Made by a program: the position numbers and the translations under genes
Part shown: in pieces, positions 24,329 to 32,316 of the stretch
Layout: every line of letters begins with the position of its first letter
How positions within the stretch are numbered: the stretch's first letter is position 1
Source of the DNA: Planktosalinus sp963977065
GTDB lineage: Bacteria > Bacteroidota > Bacteroidia > Flavobacteriales > Flavobacteriaceae
Reading direction: 5' to 3'
DNA length: 51,121 nt
Assembly (NCBI GenBank): GCA_963977065.1
Contig: CAXBNF010000018.1
Coordinates: 1 to 51,121, forward strand
Notes under the pieces: generated by a model
Seen by the model: the letters and a program-made list of their open reading frames with translations, nothing else
What the model was told of the DNA's origin: nothing
Database searches by the model: none

Positions 24329-25450
24329 ATGCAACTCCACACCATCGAAGAAGCCATTGAAGATATTAAAAACGGAAAAATCATCATAGTTGTTGACGAT
24401 GAAGACCGTGAAAATGAAGGCGATTTTCTGGCTGCAGCCGAAATGGTCACTCCCGAGATGATTAATTTTATGGCCACTCATGGTCGCGGTCTCATCTGCG
24501 CACCCATTACAGAATCCCGGTGTAAAGAACTTGATTTACATTTGATGGTGGGTAGCAATACAGACCCCATGGAAACTGCTTTTACAATTTCAGTTGATTT
24601 AAAAGGCGAAGGGGTTACCACAGGAATTTCAGCTTCAGACAGAGCAAAAACAATAAAATCTCTAATAAACCCCAACACAAAACCATGGGATTTAAGTCGT
24701 CCAGGGCACATTTTTCCACTTAAGGCAAAAGAAGGTGGTGTTCTAAGGCGCACAGGGCATACAGAAGCCGCTATTGACTTTGCAAGACTTGCCGGCTTAC
24801 AACCTGCGGGGGTAATCGTTGAAATAATGAATGAAGACGGTACTATGGCGCGTTTACCGCAGCTCATAAAAATCGCAGAAAAATTTGATCTCAAACTAGT
24901 CTCAATTGAAGATTTAATTGCTTACAGAATGCAATATGACTCCTTGATAGAGAAAAAGGAGGATTTTTACATTCAGACAAATTTTGGGGAGTATCGATTA
25001 AGAGCCTACAAGCAAACTACCAATGATCAGGTTCATTTGGCTTTAACCAAAGGAGTATGGAAAGAGAATGAACCCGTTTTAGTGCGTGTTAATTCAACGT
25101 TGGTAAATTATGATATCCTAAGCACCCTTACAAACAATTCCGATAAAAAACTGGATGATATGTTCAGGCTTTTAAATGAGGAAGGTAAAGGAGCGATTGT
25201 TTTTATCAATCAACAAAGCCAGTCATTGGATATTCTAAATCGTTTGGAAGCTCTTAGAAAACTACAAACAAAAGACAGCATTGCAAAAGCTCCACAAATA
25301 AAAATGGACGCCAAAGATTTTGGAATTGGAGCACAAATATTACACGATGTGGGCATCCATAAAATCAAATTGATGTCAAACACACAACAAGCCAAACGAG
25401 TGGGAATGATTGGTTATGGTTTGGAAATCACAGAATATATCAATTATTAA
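24329..25450 (+). CDS. ribB: 3,4-dihydroxy-2-butanone 4-phosphate synthase with degenerate GCHII domain
   Basis: A protein of about 373 residues. The N-terminal RibB domain is intact: VVDDEDRENEGDF, THGRGLICAPI, RPGHIFPLKAKEGGVLRRTG and HTEAAIDFARLAG. It converts ribulose 5-phosphate to DHBP plus formate for riboflavin. The C-terminal 170 residues resemble GTP cyclohydrolase II but lack the zinc-binding cysteines (there is no CxxxxxxxxxxCxC motif), so this half is probably inactive. The frame also opens at TTG 24314, but ATG 24329 (MQLHTIEEAIED) is preferred. Its stop overlaps the stop of the convergent aminotransferase gene in TTAA. Confidence 0.9.
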   Translation: MQLHTIEEAIEDIKNGKIIIVVDDEDRENEGDFLAAAEMVTPEMINFMATHGRGLICAPITESRCKELDLHLMVGSNTDPMETAFTISVDLKGEGVTTGISASDRAKTIKSLINPNTKPWDLSRPGHIFPLKAKEGGVLRRTGHTEAAIDFARLAGLQPAGVIVEIMNEDGTMARLPQLIKIAEKFDLKLVSIEDLIAYRMQYDSLIEKKEDFYIQTNFGEYRLRAYKQTTNDQVHLALTKGVWKENEPVLVRVNSTLVNYDILSTLTNNSDKKLDDMFRLLNEEGKGAIVFINQQSQSLDILNRLEALRKLQTKDSIAKAPQIKMDAKDFGIGAQILHDVGIHKIKLMSNTQQAKRVGMIGYGLEITEYINY

Positions 25451-26640
25451 AGAACAGATTGAATGGCCTGAGCCATTTTTGAAGCGCGTTCTTTGACCTG
25501 TTCTTCAGTCCAGCTTAGCTTTACTAAACTTGATATTGTTCTACCCATAATAGTATCACTTTTGGAAAAATCTGTTTTGTTTAAATCCTGTATCTGAGAC
25601 TTTATTTCATTTGGTAATGGAGCCAGCGATTTTAAGTTACGTAAGTGTTCCCAACCTTTGATGTAATGCCAGTTGTTTTTAAACCAGTAAAAACAGGCAT
25701 CCACTCCATTTTCATTAAGTGCTTTATGCGCTTTTTCAGCAAGAGTAGTATTTGGCAAAAAGAAATTGACAAACGAATAATTCTCTACACCGGTTTCAGG
25801 AACTCGCCTGAAAGTGACTCCATCTACTTCAGAAAGTGCATTTCTTATTATTGTATAATTGCGTTTTTGGATTGCTAGAAAGTCATCAAGTTTTCTCAGC
25901 TGTGCCACACCCACAGCGGCGTTTAGTTCAGATATTCTGAAATTATAGCCCAAATGCGGATGGGTTTCTGCCCCCCTATCATTACCAATGTGGTCGTGAC
26001 CATGATCCTGAAATTGGTCTGCATTGATGTAATACTTTTCATTGTTGGTGATGACCGCTCCTCCTTCGCCACAGGTGATGGTTTTCACAAAGTCAAAGGA
26101 AAAGCAACCCAAATCACCATAAGCTCCTAAGGGTTTTCCGTCAAAACTTCCTCCAGTAGCCTGACAGGCATCTTCAAGAAGCAGCAAATTGTGTTTATTA
26201 CATATACGTTTCAATGCGGCTAAATCTGCCATAGAGCCACACATATGCACTGGCATTATGCATTTTGTTTTTGATGTGATTGCTTTTTCAACAGCTGCCG
26301 GGTCTAAAGTGAGGGTGTCATCAATATCCACCAAAACAGGAACAGCACCAAGTGCCATAATAGATTCAAAACTGGCTACAAAAGTAAAAGTGGGCATAAT
26401 AACCTCATCCCCTGCTCCAACACCTGCTGCTGCAAGAGCAACGGTTAGCGCTGAAGTACCGCTAGAAACCAGCTGACAATGTTTGGCATCCATACGTTTT
26501 GCAAAAGCTTTTTCAAACTCTTTGGCTTTCCAATGGCCATTTCGCATACCATCAAATCCATAGCGCATAAGCACGCCACTTTCCAATACATCGTTTACTT
26601 CTTTTCGTTCTTCGTTACCAAATAATTCAAATCCGGGCAT
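25447..26640 (-). CDS. KdnA-like DegT/DnrJ aminotransferase
   Basis: A 397-residue fold-type I PLP aminotransferase. Start MPGFELFGNEERKEV, Asp157 in LLEDACQATGG, lysine K186 in SFDFVKTITCGEGG, the His-rich loop DHGHDHIGNDRGAETHPHLG (213-232) and CFYWFKNNWHYI closely follow the Shewanella KdnA pattern. KdnA makes 8-amino-3,8-dideoxy-manno-octulosonate, an amino-Kdo for LPS. No KdnB dehydrogenase gene is adjacent, so the exact substrate is uncertain and another keto-sugar is possible. The neighbours, ribB (convergent) and a nitroreductase upstream, are unrelated. Confidence 0.82.
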   Translation of the reverse strand: MPGFELFGNEERKEVNDVLESGVLMRYGFDGMRNGHWKAKEFEKAFAKRMDAKHCQLVSSGTSALTVALAAAGVGAGDEVIMPTFTFVASFESIMALGAVPVLVDIDDTLTLDPAAVEKAITSKTKCIMPVHMCGSMADLAALKRICNKHNLLLLEDACQATGGSFDGKPLGAYGDLGCFSFDFVKTITCGEGGAVITNNEKYYINADQFQDHGHDHIGNDRGAETHPHLGYNFRISELNAAVGVAQLRKLDDFLAIQKRNYTIIRNALSEVDGVTFRRVPETGVENYSFVNFFLPNTTLAEKAHKALNENGVDACFYWFKNNWHYIKGWEHLRNLKSLAPLPNEIKSQIQDLNKTDFSKSDTIMGRTISSLVKLSWTEEQVKERASKMAQAIQSVL

Positions 26641-26650
26641 GGTGGGTTTC

Positions 26651-26728
26651 TAGTTTAAAGTTTCAGGTTTCAAGTTTGCTTCGCTTATGAGCGGTTTATT
26701 CTATTTAAGTCTTTCCGATTGTTATCGG
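26651..26728. repeat. Intergenic repeat remnants
   Basis: This spacer holds AGTTTCAGGTTT (26659-26670), which recurs at 45522-45533, and the small hairpin CCGATTGTTATCGG (26715-26728), similar to dispersed flavobacterial palindromes. No gene is visible. Confidence 0.5.
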
Positions 26729-26744
26729 TATTATGGCTGTACTT

Positions 26745-27380
26745 TTATTCAATTTCTATGATAGTTTCAGCGATGTCTTTACGTACTTTTTTAAAGTCAG
26801 CAAAAAAATCATCTGTTGCTCTGTAGCCAATTGGCATCACTAAAACAGATTTTAATCCTTTTTCGGGTAAGTTTAAATAGTCATCATATTTTTGAGGTTC
26901 AAAGCCCTCAATGGGACAGGAATCTATTTTTTCAAGTGCACAGACAGTGAGTAAATTACCCATTGCCAAATAAGCTTGGTTTTTTGCCCATTCAAAAATT
27001 TCTTGTTCATCTTTTTGTTTAAATTCATCTATTAAAATATCCCTGAAGGGAGCTAAAATAGTCTTTGATGTGCCTCTTTTATTTTCGACCAATTCAAAGT
27101 AATTTGTAACATACTCTTTATCGATGGAAGTCACTACACAAAAAACTAAAAGATGAGAGGCGTCTTGAACTTGCTTTTGATGCATTGTCATCGGAAATAA
27201 ATCCTCTTTGACTTGCTGGTTTTTGATGATTAAAAGCTTTATGGGTTGCAAGCCATATGAAGTAGCTGTGAGATTAAAGGCTTCTTTAAGTATCTTTATT
27301 TTTTCTTCAGGAAGTTTTCTAGAGGCGTCAAACTTTTTAGTAGCATAACGCCATTGAAGGTGTTCAATTGGGTTTATCAT
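26745..27380 (-). CDS. NAD(P)H-dependent nitroreductase-family oxidoreductase
   Basis: A 211-residue protein of the nitroreductase family (NfsB/FRase I type). The N-terminus HLQWRYATKKFDASRKLPEE carries the RYATK-type motif that binds FMN phosphate. NLTATSYGLQPIKLLIIKNQ, the central MGNLLTVCALEKIDSCPIEGF and the late VLVMPIGYRATDD complete the fold. It is probably a cytoplasmic FMN enzyme reducing quinones or nitroaromatics. It is a single gene, with no clear promoter seen. Confidence 0.87.
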   Translation of the reverse strand: MINPIEHLQWRYATKKFDASRKLPEEKIKILKEAFNLTATSYGLQPIKLLIIKNQQVKEDLFPMTMHQKQVQDASHLLVFCVVTSIDKEYVTNYFELVENKRGTSKTILAPFRDILIDEFKQKDEQEIFEWAKNQAYLAMGNLLTVCALEKIDSCPIEGFEPQKYDDYLNLPEKGLKSVLVMPIGYRATDDFFADFKKVRKDIAETIIEIE

Positions 27381-27442
27381 TCCGTTTTGTTTGTTACAAA
27401 AATAGTAATCCCATAGCAGAATGTCGATAAACTAATAAGAAT

Positions 27443-28213
27443 TTATGCTATCCAGTCTTTAAATTCCTTGACACGTTCACGGGCCACAATAATTTCGGTG
27501 TCTTTGTATGAATTTAAGTAGATTTTTAAACGCGAATTGGAATAAGCGACAATGTCTTTAATGGCTTTTATATTGATAAAAAAAGTTCTGTTTACTCTGA
27601 AAAATTCTTTCGGCGAAAGCTCATCTTCAAGAGATTCAAGTGTGGTATCCATCAGGTAGTTTCTTCCGTCAATAGTATGTAAATAAGTTCCTTTATTCTC
27701 ACTGTAAAAGCATTCAATTTCATCGATGGGAATCATTTTTAAATGTTGGCCGACTTTAACTGTAAATCGTTTTTTATATTCCCTGTCTAAAGGATTTACC
27801 AAAAGTTTTTTTATTTCTTCAAAACTCAACTGAAGGGAGGCACTTTGCTCAATTCCTATACTTGTCTTGAGTGTTTTATATTTGTTTACGGCATTGATTA
27901 ACTCCTCTTCATCTATGGGTTTCAAAAGGTAGTCGATACTATTAAGTTTAAACGCTTGTAGCGCATATTCATCATAAGCGGTTGTAAAAATAATGGCACT
28001 AGCAATTTTATGGGTTTCAAAAAGTTCAAAGGACAAACCATCATTGAGTTGAATGTCGAGAAAAATCAAATCGGGATGTGGGTTTAACGAAAACCAAGCG
28101 CGTGATTCCTCGACTGAATGAAGGATTTGAACCACTTCAATATCTAGTTTCTCAAGCATCCTGGAGAGGCGTCTCGCTGCCGGTTTTTCGTCTTCAATAA
28201 TAAGTGTTTTCAT
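27443..28213 (-). CDS. LytTR-family response regulator
   Basis: A 256-residue two-domain regulator. The receiver domain (1-120) has acidic E7/D8, phospho-acceptor D53 in LIFLDIQLNDG, FTTAYDEYALQAF and the lysine in YLLKPIDEEEL. The LytTR DNA-binding domain (about 150-255) contains the IDEIECFYSENKGTYLHT and FFRVNRTFFIN patterns. It is probably phosphorylated by the LytS-like kinase encoded upstream in the same direction, with the 2TM gene between them. Targets are unknown. Confidence 0.92.
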   Translation of the reverse strand: MKTLIIEDEKPAARRLSRMLEKLDIEVVQILHSVEESRAWFSLNPHPDLIFLDIQLNDGLSFELFETHKIASAIIFTTAYDEYALQAFKLNSIDYLLKPIDEEELINAVNKYKTLKTSIGIEQSASLQLSFEEIKKLLVNPLDREYKKRFTVKVGQHLKMIPIDEIECFYSENKGTYLHTIDGRNYLMDTTLESLEDELSPKEFFRVNRTFFINIKAIKDIVAYSNSRLKIYLNSYKDTEIIVARERVKEFKDWIA

Positions 28214-28214
28214 A

Positions 28215-28243
28215 TAACTTCTAACTTTGTACTTCTAACTTAA
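28215..28243. repeat. ACTTCTAACTT short repeat upstream of the response regulator
   Basis: Two copies of a CTTCTAACTT-like decamer lie just upstream of the regulator start. The same motif occurs in the pyrB-pyrR spacer at 45550-45582, so this is a dispersed short repeat. Confidence 0.5.
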
Positions 28244-28246
28244 AAA

Positions 28247-28567
28247 TTACTCCCACTGATTGCGCTGTTGTTTTTCTTTTTCTAGAAGCTCTTTAATTTT
28301 CTTTTCTTCCCATTTTTTTCCCAGTAAAACATTGGGGCCAAAAACACCTGCCCAGTGAGCAAAGAGACCAATTCCCCAAAAGAATGGTAACGAAAGGTGC
28401 CCAAACTCGATGTGTATTTTTCCACTTGAAACCAAGTTTGAATTCGCCGCGAAAATAAAAAGATTTACTACAATATAAACCAAGAGATGCACATAAAATC
28501 CTTTGATTTCCTTGATTCTTTTTTGAGCCATTTCATAAAGCTCTTTATCTTTAAAATTTGATTCCAT
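28247..28567 (-). CDS. 2TM-domain protein
   Basis: A 106-residue protein matching the 2TM domain family: an N-terminal helix (YEMAQKRIKEIKGFYVHL), two hydrophobic segments (about 28-45 and 58-78), then WEEKKIKELLEKEKQQ. Its start overlaps the stop of the kinase gene by one base (TAATG arrangement), so it is translationally coupled. The same domain is fused to the C-terminus of that kinase. It is probably a membrane component of the signalling unit; the mechanism is unknown. Confidence 0.88.
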   Translation of the reverse strand: MESNFKDKELYEMAQKRIKEIKGFYVHLLVYIVVNLFIFAANSNLVSSGKIHIEFGHLSLPFFWGIGLFAHWAGVFGPNVLLGKKWEEKKIKELLEKEKQQRNQWE

Positions 28568-29907
28568 TAGTTCCAGTTTTTAGTGTTTTGTCTTTCTTTT
28601 TCCATAATTTCTTTGATTTTTTTCTCCTCCCACGAGGCACCATAACCAAAGACAGTAAATCCGTGAATGGCTACTCCAAGTCCCCAACCAAATAACGGGA
28701 ACCAGAACCATTGAAAATCCCAATAAGTATAGTAATTAACACCAATTAAAAAGGGAATTACAATACAATATGAAATCAAATTACTATAAAATTCCTTAAT
28801 TTCTTTTACGCGTCTGTGTGCTTTTATATAAGCACTGTCATAATTTTTGTCTGTTGTTGTTTCCATAATCGTAAATTGTTTTGTTAAAATGGGTAATCTT
28901 ACTTGAAATAATTGTTCATTTTCAAGTATTTCAACCTTTCGAGAGGTAAGAATCCCATAACGGTTAATAATATTTTGAAGCCCCACACCTTTTCTGGTTT
29001 TTAGAACTTCTTTGCGTTGTAAATCATTTTCTACCACTAGGTAATTATCTTTTTCATAAATGCGAATATGAAGTGGTTTTGATTCACTCACTATATTGTG
29101 TTTGATAGTGTTTTCAAGCAAAAGCTGGAGCGAAAGTGGTACAACTTTGGCTTCGGTGTTTGAGGCCGAGGCCGGTATATCAAACTGAATGCTGTTTTCA
29201 AATCGCATTTGAAGGAGTTTAACATAGGTTTTCGCAAAAGCGAGTTCTTCTTCCAAACTCACCAATTCTTTGTCTTTTTGATCTAAAACATAGCGGTAAA
29301 TTTTAGACAGAGACGTTGTAAACTGCTGCGCATTTTCAGGATTTTCTTCAATCAAAGAGGTTAGCACATTCAAGCTATTGAACAAAAAATGGGGGTCGAT
29401 TTGATTTTTTAAACTTTCAAACTTTGCCGATGCAGTTCCTGCGATGATTTTTTGTTCTTTGAGTTTGTTTTTTTGTAATTCTTTATAAAAATAAAATGCG
29501 TGAAAAAACAACGATATTACTAGCGTTATTATTAGGGCTATAAAGTAAAACTGAACTCTTTCAGTTTGAAAAAAGACTTCAAGACTCACCTGATCAATAA
29601 CGGTCCTGTGAAACATCCTTATAAAAAACATTGTTAACAATGTTAAAATTACAGAACCCGATATTCCAAAAATCATCCTGTATTTGCTTCTTTGCTCCCA
29701 ATTCACCTTGTGATTCATATAATCAAAAAAGTAAGCGTTTACAAGTGTAAGAGGTACACTGTAAAGTAGATAGTATAAAAAAGAATACCAAAGTCTCACA
29801 CTTGAAGCAACTTCATATCCCGATACTAATCGAAAAGACTGGTCAACTATAAAAAGAATTAAACCTATTAAGAGTCCAGTACTTATCGTGTTTAGTAAAT
29901 TTTTCAT
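28567..29907 (-). CDS. LytS-like histidine kinase fused to a C-terminal 2TM domain
   Basis: A 446-residue protein. Four N-terminal membrane helices (about 8-28, 42-62, 78-98, 118-140) lead to a His_kinase domain with NQIDPHFLFNSLN (phospho-acceptor H173), the N-box LLLENTIKHN (about 267-276) and the glycine box KGVGLQNI (about 316-323). Residues about 362-446 form a complete 2TM domain (KAHRRVKEIKEFYSNL, two hydrophobic segments, WEEKKIKEIMEKE). The kinase and 2TM modules are usually separate genes, so this is a fusion. It starts the operon with the 2TM protein and LytTR regulator. Confidence 0.88.
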   Translation of the reverse strand: MKNLLNTISTGLLIGLILFIVDQSFRLVSGYEVASSVRLWYSFLYYLLYSVPLTLVNAYFFDYMNHKVNWEQRSKYRMIFGISGSVILTLLTMFFIRMFHRTVIDQVSLEVFFQTERVQFYFIALIITLVISLFFHAFYFYKELQKNKLKEQKIIAGTASAKFESLKNQIDPHFLFNSLNVLTSLIEENPENAQQFTTSLSKIYRYVLDQKDKELVSLEEELAFAKTYVKLLQMRFENSIQFDIPASASNTEAKVVPLSLQLLLENTIKHNIVSESKPLHIRIYEKDNYLVVENDLQRKEVLKTRKGVGLQNIINRYGILTSRKVEILENEQLFQVRLPILTKQFTIMETTTDKNYDSAYIKAHRRVKEIKEFYSNLISYCIVIPFLIGVNYYTYWDFQWFWFPLFGWGLGVAIHGFTVFGYGASWEEKKIKEIMEKERQNTKNWN

Positions 29908-29962
29908 AGGGTGTTCTTTTAATGAATAGAAGTAAAAATTGAGTTTGCAATTAAAATTTTAA

Positions 29963-30583
29963 TTATTTACAACTTTTTAAAGCTAGCTTTGCTTGATTTT
30001 TTCCCCAACTTGGGTGAAAGGGTGTTTCCGGTTTAAAGGTATCAAAAAGTTCTAAAGATTGTTCAATTTTTGCACAAATGGGTGCGGTATCTGTTCCAAA
30101 GAATTGAGCGGTGCCCATTTCAAACTGTGCTTTGTTTAAAATCACTCTTGGATTGTCTGGAGCAATGGCTTGAGCTTTACCGTAAAGCTGCATAACGGCG
30201 CCTGATAATTTTTGTCCATTTGTCATAGGGTCTCTGGCAATATGAGCCGTGTGAATCATTGCTTGTAAGACCAGAAGTTCAACATTGTTTTCCTGACCGT
30301 CTAATATCACATCCAATTTTTCTTGTGCTTTGTGAAGTAAAGCCATTGAAGCCCCGGGTGCCTTGGTTTGAAATGCGGCTGTGGTATTAACTAGGGCAAC
30401 ATAATAATTTGGTAACCAATTGTCCTTTTCTGCTGTTGCGATTCGCTCAAAAAGCGCAGACGCTTCAGTTGTTTTTCCTTCTTCCCATAATTGAAAGGCT
30501 TGTTGCATACCTTGTTCATAATTTGTTTGGCTTATGCCTAAAAAAGAAAGAGATAATGCTAAAATTAAGAGTACTTTTTCCAT
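29963..30583 (-). CDS. Exported TPR-like protein
   Basis: A 206-residue protein with a signal peptide (MEKVLLILALSLSFLGISQ). The mature part is alpha-helical with TPR-like pairs: AFQLWEEGKTTEASALFERI, the NWLPNYYVALVN segment and AIAPDNPRVILNKAQFEMGT. It is probably a periplasmic or envelope scaffold; the function is unknown. It lies upstream of the kinase operon in the same direction, 55 bases away, and may be its first gene or a separate unit. Confidence 0.75.
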   Translation of the reverse strand: MEKVLLILALSLSFLGISQTNYEQGMQQAFQLWEEGKTTEASALFERIATAEKDNWLPNYYVALVNTTAAFQTKAPGASMALLHKAQEKLDVILDGQENNVELLVLQAMIHTAHIARDPMTNGQKLSGAVMQLYGKAQAIAPDNPRVILNKAQFEMGTAQFFGTDTAPICAKIEQSLELFDTFKPETPFHPSWGKNQAKLALKSCK

Positions 30584-30750
30584 GATGTTTTTATTTTATG
30601 ATTAATAATGGAGCAAATATCCTTTACACAGTTTTCTTATAAAATTTGTTGTTACTGAACTGTTGAATCTCTGGGATGAATTGTAAATCTCTTTAAATTT
30701 GTCCCAAATTAAAATTAAAAGGCTTCTAATTTTTTTTATCTTCGCTGCTT

Positions 30751-31773
30751 ATGAATAAAGTACAGCTAACAGCTTTAAAAACCTTTTTAAATACTCCAAA
30801 AAACATTGTGATTTTAGGTCACAAAGGTCCAGATGGTGATGCTGTAGGTTCTACATTGGCTTTATCCATGTATTTGAAAAAATTAAACCACAATACTACG
30901 GTGATTGTTCCCAACGATTTTCCTGATTTTTTGAAGTGGATGCCACAAAGTGACTCGATTCTAATTTATGAGAAACATAAAGAGAAAGCTAATTTAGCTA
31001 TTGAAAACGCAGCACTTATTTTTACGCTCGATTTTAATTCGCTATCCCGTGTTGGTGAAGAGTTGCAAGCAATCCTTGAGCAATCTCAGACACCTTTTGC
31101 GATGATTGACCATCATCAGCTTCCAGAGGCTTATGCAACATATCAATTTAGTGATGTAACTATTTGCTCAACGGCACAGATGGTTTACCATTTAATAGAA
31201 ATGATGAACGATTTATCACTTTTAGATAAAGATATAGCAACTTGTATTTATACAGGCATAATGACAGATACCGGTTCTTTCAGATTCAGTTCTACTACTG
31301 CTGTTACCCACAAAGTTGTAGCACACCTCATAGAAAATGGTGTTGACAATGCAGCCATTCACCAAGCCGTTTTTGACACAAACAGCCCTAATAGAATGCA
31401 ACTTTTGGGTGTTGCACTTCAAAACCTGGTAATCCTTGATGAGTTTAATACTGCTTATATAACACTTTCTCAAGATGAACTTGATAAACATAATTTTCAA
31501 AAAGGAGATACGGAAGGGTTTGTAAATTATGGTTTATCAATAAAAAATATAAAATTTGCAGCCATCTTTATTGAACACAAACAAGAAAACTTAATTAAAA
31601 TTTCCCTCAGGAGTATTGGTAATTTTAATGTCAATCACTTTGCGCGTATGTATTTTGAAGGAGGGGGACACAACAATGCTGCGGGTGGAAAAAGTAATCT
31701 ATCTTTGAAAGAAACTGTTAACCAATTTATTACTAACTTGCGATCCCATAAAAAAGAACTTGCAAATGAATAG
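30751..31773 (+). CDS. DHH-family phosphoesterase (NrnA-like nanoRNase/pAp phosphatase)
   Basis: A 340-residue protein with the full DHH/DHHA1 motif set: GHKGPDGDAVGS (23-34), LDFNSLSRVG, IDHHQLPEAY (the DHH), YTGIMTDTGSFRFSSTT and the C-terminal GGGHNNAAGG (about 306-315). NrnA enzymes degrade very short RNAs and dephosphorylate pAp. It is located upstream of gldI, overlapping it by 8 bases, a conserved order in gliding flavobacteria. The protein is cytoplasmic and Mn2+-dependent by family. Confidence 0.9.
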   Translation: MNKVQLTALKTFLNTPKNIVILGHKGPDGDAVGSTLALSMYLKKLNHNTTVIVPNDFPDFLKWMPQSDSILIYEKHKEKANLAIENAALIFTLDFNSLSRVGEELQAILEQSQTPFAMIDHHQLPEAYATYQFSDVTICSTAQMVYHLIEMMNDLSLLDKDIATCIYTGIMTDTGSFRFSSTTAVTHKVVAHLIENGVDNAAIHQAVFDTNSPNRMQLLGVALQNLVILDEFNTAYITLSQDELDKHNFQKGDTEGFVNYGLSIKNIKFAAIFIEHKQENLIKISLRSIGNFNVNHFARMYFEGGGHNNAAGGKSNLSLKETVNQFITNLRSHKKELANE

Positions 31774-32308
31774 GTTTTTATATATTCTTATATCAGTTGT
31801 TTTTTTTACATCTGCCTGCAAAACCCCGGAAGCAAGAAAACCCATTAAAACATCTTCCGGTAGTTACATCGATTATTCTGTTGAAAAAAACAAAAAAATG
31901 ATAGCCGATGAAGAAAACGACATTCTAGAAATAATTGAAAATGATTCTCTAAACGAGTATATAAATTCTGAACAAGGATTCTGGTATTACTTTAATAATC
32001 AAACTAATTTAGAGAGTGAAAAAGCAGACTTTGGAGATTTAATTGAATTTGAATATGATGTCAAAGACCTAAACGGAAACACTATATATTCAAAAGAAGA
32101 GTTAGGACCTCAAAAATATTACACAGACAAAGAGGAATTAATATCCGGTTTGAGAGATGGGCTCAAATTATTAAAAGAAGGTGAAACCGCTACATTTTTA
32201 TTTCCCTCGCATAAGGCCTACGGATATTACGGTGATTTAAAGAAGATTGGAACTAATATGCCAATTATAAGCACCGTGACCATTTTAAATATTGAACAAA
32301 TTAATTAA
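31766..32308 (+). CDS. gldI: Gliding motility lipoprotein GldI (FKBP-type)
   Basis: A protein of about 180 residues with a lipoprotein signal (MNRFLYILISVVFFTSAC) and a C-terminal FKBP-like domain (about 88-180) with GDLIEFEYDVKDLNGNTIYS and FPSHKAYGYYGDLKKIG. The sequence pattern matches GldI, an FKBP-type prolyl isomerase needed for flavobacterial gliding and probably for folding T9SS/gliding components in the periplasm. A TTG two codons upstream also opens the frame, but the ATG at 31766 is preferred; it overlaps the end of the DHH gene by 8 bases. It is directly followed by a second isomerase gene. Confidence 0.88.
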   Translation: MNRFLYILISVVFFTSACKTPEARKPIKTSSGSYIDYSVEKNKKMIADEENDILEIIENDSLNEYINSEQGFWYYFNNQTNLESEKADFGDLIEFEYDVKDLNGNTIYSKEELGPQKYYTDKEELISGLRDGLKLLKEGETATFLFPSHKAYGYYGDLKKIGTNMPIISTVTILNIEQIN

Positions 32309-32316
32309 AAATCAAA

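Noticed and set aside
24478..24894. Minus-strand 138-codon ORF inside ribB
   Set aside because: It is antisense to the intact RibB motifs and resembles no known protein.
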